From contig NZ_JAJKFT010000010.1 of the NCBI RefSeq assembly GCF_020966755.1, positions 2,568,720 through 2,632,719 on the forward strand: a stretch of DNA of 64,000 nucleotides, in the 5' to 3' direction. Within the stretch, counting starts at the first letter, position 1; each line of letters begins with the position of its first letter. A program made the translations under genes and the position numbers. This stretch comes from Blastopirellula sediminis (GTDB lineage: Bacteria; Planctomycetota; Planctomycetia; Pirellulales; Pirellulaceae). Shown here one piece after another: positions 17,145 to 25,074 of the stretch. The notes beneath the pieces are model-generated. The model had not been told where the DNA came from and did no database searches. It saw only the letters and a program-made list of their open reading frames with translations.

Positions 17145-18674
17145 CTAACCCAAGCGCCAGGTCGCCCCTTCTTTGCGGTCTTCCAGCGTCACTCCAATCG
17201 CCGACAAGCGATCGCGGATGACGTCGCTCATCTCGAAGTCCTTCTTCGAGCGAGCGGTCGCGCGGACGTCGATCAACAGCTGCATCAGTTGGCCGACTAG
17301 TTCGCTGTCGCCGCTCGACGACTTTTCGGGCGCCTTGACGAAGATCCCGAGGATGCCGGTCAGTTCGCGAAGGACCGAGAACGCCTTTTTGACGCTGGTC
17401 AAATCGGCCGACTTGTTCTCTTCCAGCTTCTGCTGGTCGATCGTCTTGTTGATCAAGCGGGCGATCTCGAACAATTCGCTGACGGCGCCGCCGGTGTTGA
17501 AGTCGTCGTCCATCTTTTCGAGATAGGCGTCGCGATGCTTGGCGACCACGGTCAGCAATTCGTCCTTGCCGGGAGCGAAGTCCCCTTCTTTCCGCGTCTT
17601 GGCGGCGGCCAGGTCGTAGAAGCTTTCGCCGGTCAGACGTTCGTACCGCTCAAACAGACGATAGAAGCTGTCGAGGCCGACGCCGGCTTCGGCGATCGCT
17701 TCTTCGCTGAAGAGGATCGTGCTGCGGTAGTGCGTCCGCAGGAGGAAAAAGCGAATCCGCTCGCCCCCTTGGTTCGCGATCATCTTGGCGAGACCGCCGG
17801 CGCCTTTGGAGCGGCTCATCTTGCCGCCGGCGTCTTCGGCCGCATCGCTCTCACGCTCGGCGCGACCGCCGATCTTGCCAGCCGCCGAATCGCGACGCAA
17901 CAGACCGTTGTGCATCCAGTATTTGACCATCGGCTTGGCGTGGCAGCATTCGCTTTGGGCGATTTCGTTTTCATGGTGGGGGAAGATCAGGTCGAGACCG
18001 CCCCCGTGAATGTCGAAGGTCTCGCCCAGGATCGCTTTGCTCATCGCCGAGCATTCGATATGCCAGCCGGGACGTCCTTCGCCCCACGGACTCTTCCAGC
18101 TCGGTTCTCCCTTTTTCGCCTTCTTCCAGAGGGCGAAGTCGCCGGGAGAGCGTTTGCGGGAAGCGGCCTCGCCACCTTCCCCTTGCATCGCGTCGACAGT
18201 CCGGTTGGTCAACTTGCCGTATTCCGGGTCTTTGGTGACTTCAAAGTAGACGTCCCCTTCCGACTCGTAGGCGAACCCTTTCTCGATCAGGTCGGCGACC
18301 ATCGCGATGATGCCGTCCATCGTCTCGGTCGCTTTCGGCATCTGGTCGATCTGATCGACGCCCAGCGCCGACAGATTGTGCAGGTAGTCGGCGATGTTTT
18401 CCTTCGCCACTTCTTCCATGCTGATGCCGCGTTCGATCGCCTTTTTGATCAGTTTGTCGTCGACGTCGGTGATGTTGACGACCAAGGTGACGTCGTAACC
18501 CGAGTAAGCGAGATAACGCTTGATCGTGTCAAAAATGACCGGGCCGACCATGTGACCGATATGCGCCTCGGCGTAAACCGTCGGCCCGCAGAGATAAATC
18601 CCTACCTTGCCCGGTTCGACCGTTTGAAACTCTTCCTTGGTTTTCGACAACGTGTTGTAAACGCGAATGGTCAT
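17145..18674 (-). CDS. cysS: Cysteinyl-tRNA synthetase
   Basis: This enzyme charges tRNA-Cys. The 509-residue protein has the class I signatures HIGH at 38-41 (AEAHIGHM) and KMSRS at 285-289. Zinc ligands are visible as Cys29 (LCGPTVY), Cys208 (WHIECSAMS) and the [10 protein letters not shown] segment at 233-242. A roughly 20-residue Gly/Ala/acid-rich insert ([20 protein letters not shown]) sits just before KMSRS, longer than in E. coli. The C-terminal DALR-like helical and anticodon-binding region ends in [15 protein letters not shown]. Downstream is a strong terminator. Upstream, on the same strand, an inverted-repeat element with a GxxExxY gene separates it from ispF. Confidence 0.96.
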   Translation of the reverse strand: MTIRVYNTLSKTKEEFQTVEPGKVGIYLCGPTVYAEAHIGHMVGPVIFDTIKRYLAYSGYDVTLVVNITDVDDKLIKKAIERGISMEEVAKENIADYLHNLSALGVDQIDQMPKATETMDGIIAMVADLIEKGFAYESEGDVYFEVTKDPEYGKLTNRTVDAMQGEGGEAASRKRSPGDFALWKKAKKGEPSWKSPWGEGRPGWHIECSAMSKAILGETFDIHGGGLDLIFPHHENEIAQSECCHAKPMVKYWMHNGLLRRDSAAGKIGGRAERESDAAEDAGGKMSRSKGAGGLAKMIANQGGERIRFFLLRTHYRSTILFSEEAIAEAGVGLDSFYRLFERYERLTGESFYDLAAAKTRKEGDFAPGKDELLTVVAKHRDAYLEKMDDDFNTGGAVSELFEIARLINKTIDQQKLEENKSADLTSVKKAFSVLRELTGILGIFVKAPEKSSSGDSELVGQLMQLLIDVRATARSKKDFEMSDVIRDRLSAIGVTLEDRKEGATWRLG

Positions 18675-18692
18675 GGCTTTGAGCGGTTTTCA

Positions 18693-19220
18693 GATAAAGA
18701 GAAATAGAACACGGAGGCCACGGATGAATCACGGACAAGCACGGTAAGAGCCGGATGCAGCGGGCCAACGTCTCCAGGTTTAGGTTTCGGGGGTAAGTAT
18801 TTTGCGACGGACTTGCGGCTTGGGGCCAAAATTGAGGAGCAAACCCAAGGGAGTTTGCGTTCCTCGCAAGTAGTTCACTAGCTGAGCTTCGTGAGCCGGT
18901 GAGATCGAATCCGCCGCTTCGATTTCGACAATCACTTCTTTGTTAACGAACAAATCGGCGAAATACTCGCCGACAATCACGCCATCATAAAAGACTTGAA
19001 TTGGATATTGAGGTTCGACAGCCAGTCCTTGGATCGTCAGTTCGTGGAACATCGCTCTCTCGTAGACTTTTTCGAGAAAGCCGGAGCCAAGCGTTTGATA
19101 GACTCGATAAAACGCATCAATAATCGGTTGAGTTCGCTGCTGATCAACAAGCATCGCCTTCTCTCCGACCGTGTCTTACCGTGGCTCTTGCCGTGTCCTC
19201 CGTGTTCTATTCTGTTTTCT
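18693..19220 (-). mobile_element. CACGG inverted-repeat element carrying a GxxExxY gene (copy A)
   Basis: The left end (from about 18693) contains AATAGAACACGGAGGCCACG followed by more CACGG units spaced 10-12 bases apart, and TAAG. The right end (to about 19220) is its reverse complement with a few changes: AATAGAACACGGAGGACACG and again several CACGG units. Together they bracket one gene, the GxxExxY protein. The element lies between ispF and cysS, which point the same way. Two geneless copies of the same ends occur at 24836 and 35165. No target-site duplication can be read with confidence. Calling it a mobile element is inference from repeated ends around a nuclease-like gene. Confidence 0.65.
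18780..19154 (-). CDS. GxxExxY protein (PD-(D/E)XK nuclease-like)
   Basis: The 124-residue protein contains the defining GxxExxY motif at residues 25-31 (GFLEKVY) and the PDDEXK_3-type core: Asp67 in YFADLFVNKE and Glu77 in VIVEIEA. In family members the latter usually reads E-[LI]-K; here Lys is replaced by Glu79, which may abolish cleavage. The C-terminal half (AQLVNYLRGT, PLGLLLNFG) is typical. The family is found in many copies per genome in planctomycetes and verrucomicrobia; its function is unknown, with nuclease activity predicted from fold only. It is enclosed by CACGG inverted repeats and sits between ispF and cysS. Confidence 0.9.
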   Translation of the reverse strand: MLVDQQRTQPIIDAFYRVYQTLGSGFLEKVYERAMFHELTIQGLAVEPQYPIQVFYDGVIVGEYFADLFVNKEVIVEIEAADSISPAHEAQLVNYLRGTQTPLGLLLNFGPKPQVRRKILTPET

Positions 19221-19249
19221 TCCGTCTTCCTTCATCCAGCTTCGGGGCG

Positions 19250-19738
19250 TCAGATTAACTCGTCGATCCGTTCCAGTAGGACGACGCATTCCGCTTGGAT
19301 CGCTTCTTGGCGGCCGACGGGGCCGACATGTTCGCCGGTTTTGGATTTGATGCCGATCTGTTCGGGATGGATGTCGAGGACCGCCGCTAGCGCGGTTCGC
19401 ATCGCTTCCTTGTAAGGCGAAAGTTTCGGTTCCTGGGCGAAAATCACCGTGTCGATGTTGATGATTCGCCACATTTCTTCGTTCACCTTGTGGTTGGCGA
19501 AGCGGAGAAAGTCGGCCGAGTCGCGCCCCTTGTTTTCGGCCGAGCTGTTCGGAAACAACTGGCCGATGTCCGGCAAATTGGCGGCGCCCAGTAACGCGTC
19601 GGTAATCGCGTGCATCAAAACGTCGGCGTCGCTGTGACCGACCAAGTGATGGTCGTACGGAATATCGACTCCTCCCAGGCGCAGCGGGCCCCCTTCGGCA
19701 AGCCGATGGGTATCATGCCCTAATCCGATTCGGATCAT
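19250..19738 (-). CDS. ispF: 2-C-methyl-D-erythritol 2,4-cyclodiphosphate synthase
   Basis: IspF forms the cyclodiphosphate in the MEP isoprenoid pathway. The 162-residue protein has the zinc ligands Asp9 and His11 in GHDTHRL and His43 in ADVLMHAITDALLGA, the HHLVGHSDADV flap, and SKTGEHVGPVGR near the C-terminus, which forms the hydrophobic cavity and CDP-binding region. Length is standard for a stand-alone enzyme without IspD. It starts at ATG 19738. The gene order ispF-cysS is common in bacteria; here the two are separated by the GxxExxY element. Confidence 0.95.
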   Translation of the reverse strand: MIRIGLGHDTHRLAEGGPLRLGGVDIPYDHHLVGHSDADVLMHAITDALLGAANLPDIGQLFPNSSAENKGRDSADFLRFANHKVNEEMWRIINIDTVIFAQEPKLSPYKEAMRTALAAVLDIHPEQIGIKSKTGEHVGPVGRQEAIQAECVVLLERIDELI

Positions 19739-19935
19739 GATGGGTCTGCCTGAGCTGGGAAGGTAACCTTAAAAAACGTCAGAGTTTGCGCTCCTTACGC
19801 GAACTCCCAATGGCGGGCGATTATAGCCCACATGGCGAAAACCGACAACGCGAACGAGCGAGGGTCGAATTCGGGCGTTTTTCGCCGCGGGCTTCCCGCA
19901 CTTCCTCTATGACCCGTCAGGGTTACAATCGAAGC

Positions 19936-20949
19936 ATGCCCCCAATTATCGAAATCCAGCAACTGACGAAGTCATACGAGGTCTACCAGAAGAAAGAGGG
20001 GCTTCTTGCCTCGATTCAGGGGCTGTTCCACCGCGAATACAAGACCATCGAAGCGGTCCGCTCGATCGATCTGACGGTCGACCAGGGGGAATTCGTCGCC
20101 TTCCTCGGTCCGAACGGCGCCGGGAAAACGACCACCCTGAAGCTTCTCTCCGGCGTCATTAACCCCACCAGCGGCAGCGCGACCGTCATGGGATACGTCC
20201 CCTGGAAACGCGAAAATGGGTATCGCCGGCGGTTTGCGTTGGTGATGGGGCAGAAGAATCAGCTGTGGTGGGACTTGCCGGCTCAAGACAGCTTTCGGCT
20301 CCACCAGAAGATCTACCGGGTCGATGAGAAAGAGTTCCAGCGAACCGAAGACGAACTGACCGACCTGCTCGACGTCCGCCGTTTGCTGAATCAGCCGGTC
20401 CGCAACTTGTCGCTCGGCGAGCGAATGAAGATGGAACTGATCGCGGCGCTGTTGCACTCGCCGGACGTTCTCTTCCTCGACGAACCGACGATCGGGCTCG
20501 ACGTCGTCGCCCAGCACAATATCCAGCAGTTCCTGAAGCATTACCAGGAAGAGCGGAAGATCACCGTTCTGCTGACCAGTCACTACATGAAGGATATCGC
20601 CGCCCTCTGCAAACGGGTGGTGGTGATCGCCGGCGGTGAGATCATCTACGACGGTTCGCTCAATGGCATCATCGATCGGTTCGGCGGTCACAAGATCGTC
20701 ACGCTGCAGTTCGATCAAGAAAGCGTTCCCGGCGACCTCGCCCGATTTGGCGACGTGATCGAGATCCAACCTCCGCGGGCCAAGATCCGGGTCGATCGCA
20801 ATGCGGTCGGACGCGTCCTCGGTTCGATCCTCGATCAGTACGAACTGGCCGACGTCAGCGTCGAAGATCCGCCGCTGGAGCAAGTGATCGCCGACGTCTT
20901 CTCGTTGTCACGCGGATCGGCGTCGCCCGAACCTGCGGCGACTCACTAG
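19936..20949 (+). CDS. ABC-2 type exporter, ATP-binding protein
   Basis: The 337-residue ATPase shows Walker A ([16 protein letters not shown]), the signature [16 protein letters not shown] and Walker [13 protein letters not shown], with an H-loop in [11 protein letters not shown]-terminal 80-residue extension follows. The sequence around the signature (NLSLGERMK) and the two DUF990-type permeases downstream fit the family exemplified by putative exporters with PF06182 permeases. ATG 19936 starts [14 protein letters not shown]; the open frame extends 50 codons upstream but has no protein-like sequence there. The next gene starts 24 bases after the stop. The exported substrate is not apparent. 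Confidence 0.92.
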   Translation: MPPIIEIQQLTKSYEVYQKKEGLLASIQGLFHREYKTIEAVRSIDLTVDQGEFVAFLGPNGAGKTTTLKLLSGVINPTSGSATVMGYVPWKRENGYRRRFALVMGQKNQLWWDLPAQDSFRLHQKIYRVDEKEFQRTEDELTDLLDVRRLLNQPVRNLSLGERMKMELIAALLHSPDVLFLDEPTIGLDVVAQHNIQQFLKHYQEERKITVLLTSHYMKDIAALCKRVVVIAGGEIIYDGSLNGIIDRFGGHKIVTLQFDQESVPGDLARFGDVIEIQPPRAKIRVDRNAVGRVLGSILDQYELADVSVEDPPLEQVIADVFSLSRGSASPEPAATH

Positions 20950-20973
20950 TCACGAAGCGAAGGAGCATACGTC

Positions 20974-21831
20974 ATGAGCGAATTGGCGGCCCGCGCTTCG
21001 ACCTGGTGGGCGATCTTCAAAATCAATTTTCACGAGAAGCTGGTCTATCGCGGCGACTTCATGCTCGGCACGCTGATGCGATTTCTGCCGATCGTGACGC
21101 AGGTCTTCCTGTGGTACGCCGTCTTCGGTTCGATCCGCGCCCACATGAGCGGCGATGGCGATCAGGCGAAGATCGCCGGCTACACGTACGACAACATCGT
21201 CGCCTACTACTTGCTCTCGACCATCAGTCGCGCCTTCAGCAGTATGCCGGGCCTGGCCTCGGGCATTGCGCTGCAGATTCGGGAGGGGGAGATCAAGAAG
21301 TACCTGATCCAACCGCTCGACTTGATTTCGTTCATGTTTTTGAACCGGCTGGCTCACAAGCTGACTTACTACATCGTCGCCGCCGCGCCGTTCGCACTGG
21401 TCTTCTGGCTGTGCCGCGACTTCTTCAGCGGATGGCCGCCGCCGCATATCTTGGCGGCGTTTTTCGCATCGCTGCTGATGAGCTTCGCACTCGGGTTCTT
21501 CCTGGAAGCGACGATCGGCATGATCGGCTTCTGGTTCTTGGAAGTGAGCTCGCTGCTGTTCGTTTACATGCTGTTCAACTTTTTCCTTTCCGGGCACATG
21601 TTTCCGCTCGACATGCTCGACAACGTCAGCGGGCCGTGGGGAATGATTGTGCGGGGACTGCCGCTGATGTACCTCGCTTATTTTCCGGCGGCGGTGTTCC
21701 TGGGGAAGATTCAAGGGACCGAACTGGTGATCGGCCTGGTCGTGCAGTTGGCCTGGGTGATCTTCTTTTACGTCACGTGTCGGTTGTCGCTCTACTACGG
21801 CGTCAAACGATATAGCGGGTACGGAGGTTAG
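20974..21831 (+). CDS. ABC-2 type exporter permease 1 (PF06182-like)
   Basis: This 285-residue membrane protein has about six hydrophobic segments, including FLPIVTQVFLWYAVFG, FALVFWLC, a long FFASLLMSFALGFFLEAT stretch, LLFVYMLFNFFLSG and a C-terminal LAWVIFFYVTC. The motif IREGEIKKYLIQPLDLISF between helices two and three is characteristic of the ABC2_membrane_6 (DUF990) permeases, where it reads 'lr.G.l...LlrPl'. It would pair with permease 2 and the ATPase upstream to form an exporter. One base separates its stop from the next start, indicating translational coupling. Confidence 0.9.
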   Translation: MSELAARASTWWAIFKINFHEKLVYRGDFMLGTLMRFLPIVTQVFLWYAVFGSIRAHMSGDGDQAKIAGYTYDNIVAYYLLSTISRAFSSMPGLASGIALQIREGEIKKYLIQPLDLISFMFLNRLAHKLTYYIVAAAPFALVFWLCRDFFSGWPPPHILAAFFASLLMSFALGFFLEATIGMIGFWFLEVSSLLFVYMLFNFFLSGHMFPLDMLDNVSGPWGMIVRGLPLMYLAYFPAAVFLGKIQGTELVIGLVVQLAWVIFFYVTCRLSLYYGVKRYSGYGG

Positions 21832-21832
21832 G

Positions 21833-22690
21833 ATGTCTTCGGAACGCGCCGCGTACGGTTCAGTTTTTTATACGTTCGTCCGGAACAGTCTGATCCGCGA
21901 CCTTAGCTATCGCAGCAACTTCTTCATCGAGTGCGCGTCGAGCATGTCGTGGGTGCTGATGAACCTGGGGTTCTACCTGCTGATCTTCAGTTTCACGACT
22001 GAGATCGGCAACAACACCGGTTGGCGGAAGTTCGAGTTCTTCGTCTTCCTCTCGACGACGTTGTTCATCAATAGCCTGATGCAGACGTTCTTCATGCCGA
22101 ACGCTCAGGAATTCTCCGAGCTGATTCGGACCGGGCGACTCGACTTCGCGTTGCTCAAGCCGATCGATACCCAGTTTCTGATTTCGTTTCAGAAGGTGAA
22201 CTGGCCGTCGATGTCGAACTTTTTGTTCGGCATCATCCTGCTCAGCGTTTCGCTCTGGAACCTGACGCAGCGGCCGGAGAATCCACTGGTAATCACCCCG
22301 TACATGATCATCGCCTATCCGATGTTCATTCTGTGCGGCGTCGGCATTTTGTATAGCTTGATGATTGTGCTCGCTGCGACCAGCATCTGGCTGGGCCGGA
22401 ACCAATCTCTTTACGACTTCTGGTTCTACATCACCAGCTTTTCCCGCTACCCGATGGAAATCTACGAAGGGGGAATCGGGGGAACGCTCCGGTTCATCTT
22501 CACGTTCATGATTCCGATCCTGGTGGTGGTCAACGTCCCGGCCCGGATCATGGCGAAGCCGGTCGGCATTTCGTCAGTCGAGAATATCGAGCTGGCGATC
22601 TTCGCCGTGATCGCGACCGCCGGATGCATCCTGGGATCCCGCTGGGTCTTTAAGCGGGCGCTGCTGAGCTACCGCAGCGCGTCGTCGTAG
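21833..22690 (+). CDS. ABC-2 type exporter permease 2 (PF06182-like)
   Basis: The protein has 285 residues, exactly as long as its neighbour, and a similar topology. It has hydrophobic segments such as WVLMNLGFYLLIFSF, FLFGIILLSVSLW, MIIAYPMFILCGVGILYSLM and IFAVIATAGCILGSRW. The family motif appears as LIRTGRLDFALLKPIDTQFL. The conserved FSRYPMEIYEGGIG segment near residue 200 is also typical of DUF990 proteins. With the two preceding genes it completes an ATPase-permease-permease operon. Directly downstream lies a 156-bp inverted repeat. Confidence 0.9.
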   Translation: MSSERAAYGSVFYTFVRNSLIRDLSYRSNFFIECASSMSWVLMNLGFYLLIFSFTTEIGNNTGWRKFEFFVFLSTTLFINSLMQTFFMPNAQEFSELIRTGRLDFALLKPIDTQFLISFQKVNWPSMSNFLFGIILLSVSLWNLTQRPENPLVITPYMIIAYPMFILCGVGILYSLMIVLAATSIWLGRNQSLYDFWFYITSFSRYPMEIYEGGIGGTLRFIFTFMIPILVVVNVPARIMAKPVGISSVENIELAIFAVIATAGCILGSRWVFKRALLSYRSASS

Positions 22691-22704
22691 GTCGTGACCC
22701 TAAT

Positions 22705-22860
22705 CACTAACCCGAGGCGCGAGCCGAGGGAGTGCGGTCTCCAGGCGATATCGAGCTTAGAAGCGTGGGGCGATGAGTCGTCAATATCGATGCCGTTCGC
22801 GCTTCGACGTTTGACATCTACTAGCGTCCGCATTCCCTCGGCTCGCACCTCGGGTTAGTG
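22705..22860. repeat. 156-bp element with 33-bp terminal inverted repeats
   Basis: Left arm 22705-22738 (CACTAACCCGAGGCGCGAGC, then CGAGGGAGTGCGG) and right arm 22828-22860 are reverse complements with about two mismatches. The loop of about 90 bases is non-coding. It sits between the 3' ends of the ABC permease and asnB, which converge, and could act as a bidirectional terminator. The ends suggest a MITE/REP-like element; a single copy is present in this window. Confidence 0.8.
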
Positions 22861-22871
22861 TGCGGTTCGCG

Positions 22872-24788
22872 CTAGGCGTCGATCCATTCCCGTTGCCAGA
22901 GCTCCAGCACCAACAGCGCCCAAAGCCGGGCGCTATGGTCGAACTGGTTGCTCATATGCTCATCAAGCAACTCGCGAACCGTCTCTTCGCGGAAGAGCCC
23001 GCGGCTGAGCGCTTTCTCGGAGAGGAGCGAATCGGTGAGGAGCTCTTTCAATTCGTGCCGGAACCAATAGTCGAGCGGCACGCCGAAGCCCATCTTGGGG
23101 CGGTTCCAGATCTCCTTCGGCAAGCGATCGCCGAAGACCTTGCGCAAGATTTGCTTTCCCCGGCCGCGACTATATTTGCGGCTGATCGGCAAGGCCGCCG
23201 CATATTCGACCAACCGGTAATCGAGAAACGGCTGCCGCACCTCTAAGGCGTGCGCCATCGACGCGATGTCGACCTTGCAGTTCAAGTCGCACGGCAAGTA
23301 GGTCACCAGGTCGGCCAGCGAAGCGCAGGTTACTGCGTCTCGTTTGCCGCACCGTTGCCAGGCGGCTTTCAAGAAGTCGAACGGATCATTGTCGCCCAGC
23401 TGAGCGACGAACTCATCGCTATAGAGTTGCCCGCGTCTCGACTCGTTGAAGATGCTGATCCAGTCGAGATACCGCCGCTGCGGCGACATCGAGATGGCTT
23501 CCGAGAACCGTCTCCCTTGCCGCAGCCAAGACTTTTGCCGCCCGCTCGACGGCAGCTTCTGCCACACCTTGGCGCCCAGCACGCGTTTCAGCGGACCAAG
23601 CCGATCGATCATCGCCCCCAGGCCGACTGCCCGGTAACGTCGATACCCGGCGAACAGTTCATCGCCGCCGTCGCCGCTGAGCGCCACGGTCACTTCGGCC
23701 CGCGTTTGCTGCGAGACGTACCAGGTTGGAATCGCCGAACTGTCGGCCATCGGTTCGTCGTAGTGCCAAATCAGCTTCGGCAAAATCTCAAGGGCGCTCG
23801 GCGTGACTTGAAACTCATGGTGCTCGGTTCCCAGATGGGTTGCGACCTGCCGAGCGAAACTCGTCTCGTCATATTCCTTCTGCGGAAAGCCGATCGAGAA
23901 GGTCTTCACCGGGCGATCGCTGAACTTCTGCATTGACGAGACGACCAGCGACGAATCGATCCCGCCAGAGAGAAACGCGCCGAGCGGCACGTCCGCTTGC
24001 AGGCGAAGACGAACGGCGTCGTCAAACAGTTCGCGCAGTTCCGCCTCTTGCAGATGGGCAGGGCGTTTATCTTCGTGGGCGAAGTCCGGTTTCCAGTAGC
24101 GTTCGACATGAAGTCCGGCGTCGCTGAAGACCGCCAATTCGCCAGGCGCCAGTTTCTTGATCCCTTTCAGGATCGTGTTCGGATGGGGAACGTATTGATA
24201 GGTCAGGTACTCGTCGACCGCCGAAGGATCCACTTCACGCGGCACGTCGGGCAGTGCGAGGAGCGTTTTCAGTTCGCTGCCGAAAACGATTCGCCCGGCG
24301 TGGTGATAGTAGTAAACCGGCTTCTGGCCAAGTCGATCGCGGCCGAGAACCAGTCGCCGCTCACGCTGATCCCAGATTGCGATGGCGAACATCCCATTGA
24401 AGTGGCGAAAGCAGTCCGGCCCTTCGTCTTCGTAGAGATGGACGATCGTCTCGGTGTCGCTATGGGTGCGGAAGGTGTGCCCGGCGCCTTCAAGTCGCGA
24501 ACGCAACGCGTGGAAGTTGTAGATCTCGCCATTGAAGACGGTCCAGACCGTTTCGTCTTCGTTGGCCAACGGCTGATGACCGCCGGCCAAGTCGATAATC
24601 GACAAGCGGCGATGTCCCAGGGCGACGCCGGGGATCGGCGGATAGGGACTGCGCGACTGAAAATCGCGCTGATAATAGCCGGCGTCGTCCGGACCGCGAT
24701 GCGAAATGCTGTCGGTCATTCGCCGCAGCGCATCAGCCGAAACCGCAAGTTGTGGATCGGTCCAAGCCGCTCCGGTAATGCCGCACAC
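22872..24788 (-). CDS. asnB: Asparagine synthase (glutamine-hydrolysing)
   Basis: The 638-residue protein starts MCGITG, giving the N-terminal nucleophile Cys2 of class II glutamine amidotransferases. ISHRGPDD, GHRRLSIIDL and NGEIYNF complete the glutaminase domain (residues 1 to about 210). The synthetase domain has the PP-loop FLSGGIDSSLV near 268 and ALSGDGGDELFAGYRRY near 365. ATP and aspartate would be converted to asparagine with ammonia from glutamine. Length and the EYLTYQYVPHPNTI segment place it with the AsnB/'asn_synth_AEB' group that often works in exopolysaccharide or amidation clusters, so a specialised substrate is possible. It is downstream-convergent with the ABC exporter. 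Confidence 0.93.
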   Translation of the reverse strand: MCGITGAAWTDPQLAVSADALRRMTDSISHRGPDDAGYYQRDFQSRSPYPPIPGVALGHRRLSIIDLAGGHQPLANEDETVWTVFNGEIYNFHALRSRLEGAGHTFRTHSDTETIVHLYEDEGPDCFRHFNGMFAIAIWDQRERRLVLGRDRLGQKPVYYYHHAGRIVFGSELKTLLALPDVPREVDPSAVDEYLTYQYVPHPNTILKGIKKLAPGELAVFSDAGLHVERYWKPDFAHEDKRPAHLQEAELRELFDDAVRLRLQADVPLGAFLSGGIDSSLVVSSMQKFSDRPVKTFSIGFPQKEYDETSFARQVATHLGTEHHEFQVTPSALEILPKLIWHYDEPMADSSAIPTWYVSQQTRAEVTVALSGDGGDELFAGYRRYRAVGLGAMIDRLGPLKRVLGAKVWQKLPSSGRQKSWLRQGRRFSEAISMSPQRRYLDWISIFNESRRGQLYSDEFVAQLGDNDPFDFLKAAWQRCGKRDAVTCASLADLVTYLPCDLNCKVDIASMAHALEVRQPFLDYRLVEYAAALPISRKYSRGRGKQILRKVFGDRLPKEIWNRPKMGFGVPLDYWFRHELKELLTDSLLSEKALSRGLFREETVRELLDEHMSNQFDHSARLWALLVLELWQREWIDA

Positions 24789-24835
24789 GCGCTAGTCCGC
24801 CTTGCTGTCAGTCAGGTAAGTGCCGTTTTATCTTT

Positions 24836-24994
24836 AAGAATAGAACACGGAGGCCACGGATGGGCCACGGAAAAACAGGGTAAGAAAAGAAGATTCTGCA
24901 GTTAGAAAGAGGATCGGTTCTCAAAACCCATTCTCTCTTTTTTCCTACCGTGTTGCTCCGTGCTCTTCGCCGTGGCTTCCGTGTTCTATTCTTT
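24836..24994. repeat. CACGG inverted-repeat element, geneless (copy B)
   Basis: Left end AAGAATAGAACACGGAGGCC and further CACGG units (24836 to about 24888) face the right end at about 24942-24994, whose reverse complement begins AAAGAATAGAACACGGAAGC. About 55 non-coding bases lie between. It is an internally deleted or minimal relative of the GxxExxY element at 18693, in the asnB-PQQ gap. Confidence 0.8.
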
Positions 24995-25074
24995 CCGAAT
25001 CGCCGATAAGCGCAATTACAAAGATTGTAATCGGGCTCAGCGGGGCGACTAGCTGCAGAAAAAACAGGCGAAAA

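Noticed and set aside
18693-18760. Regularly spaced CACGG units considered as a CRISPR array or iteron origin
   Set aside because: Units are only 5 bases with 6-7 base gaps, occur as mirror ends of an element, and there are no spacers, cas genes or replication genes.
19786-19935. 50-codon upstream extension of the ABC ATPase
   Set aside because: The extension has no family similarity and low-complexity charged text; [14 protein letters not shown] is the normal start of such ATPases.
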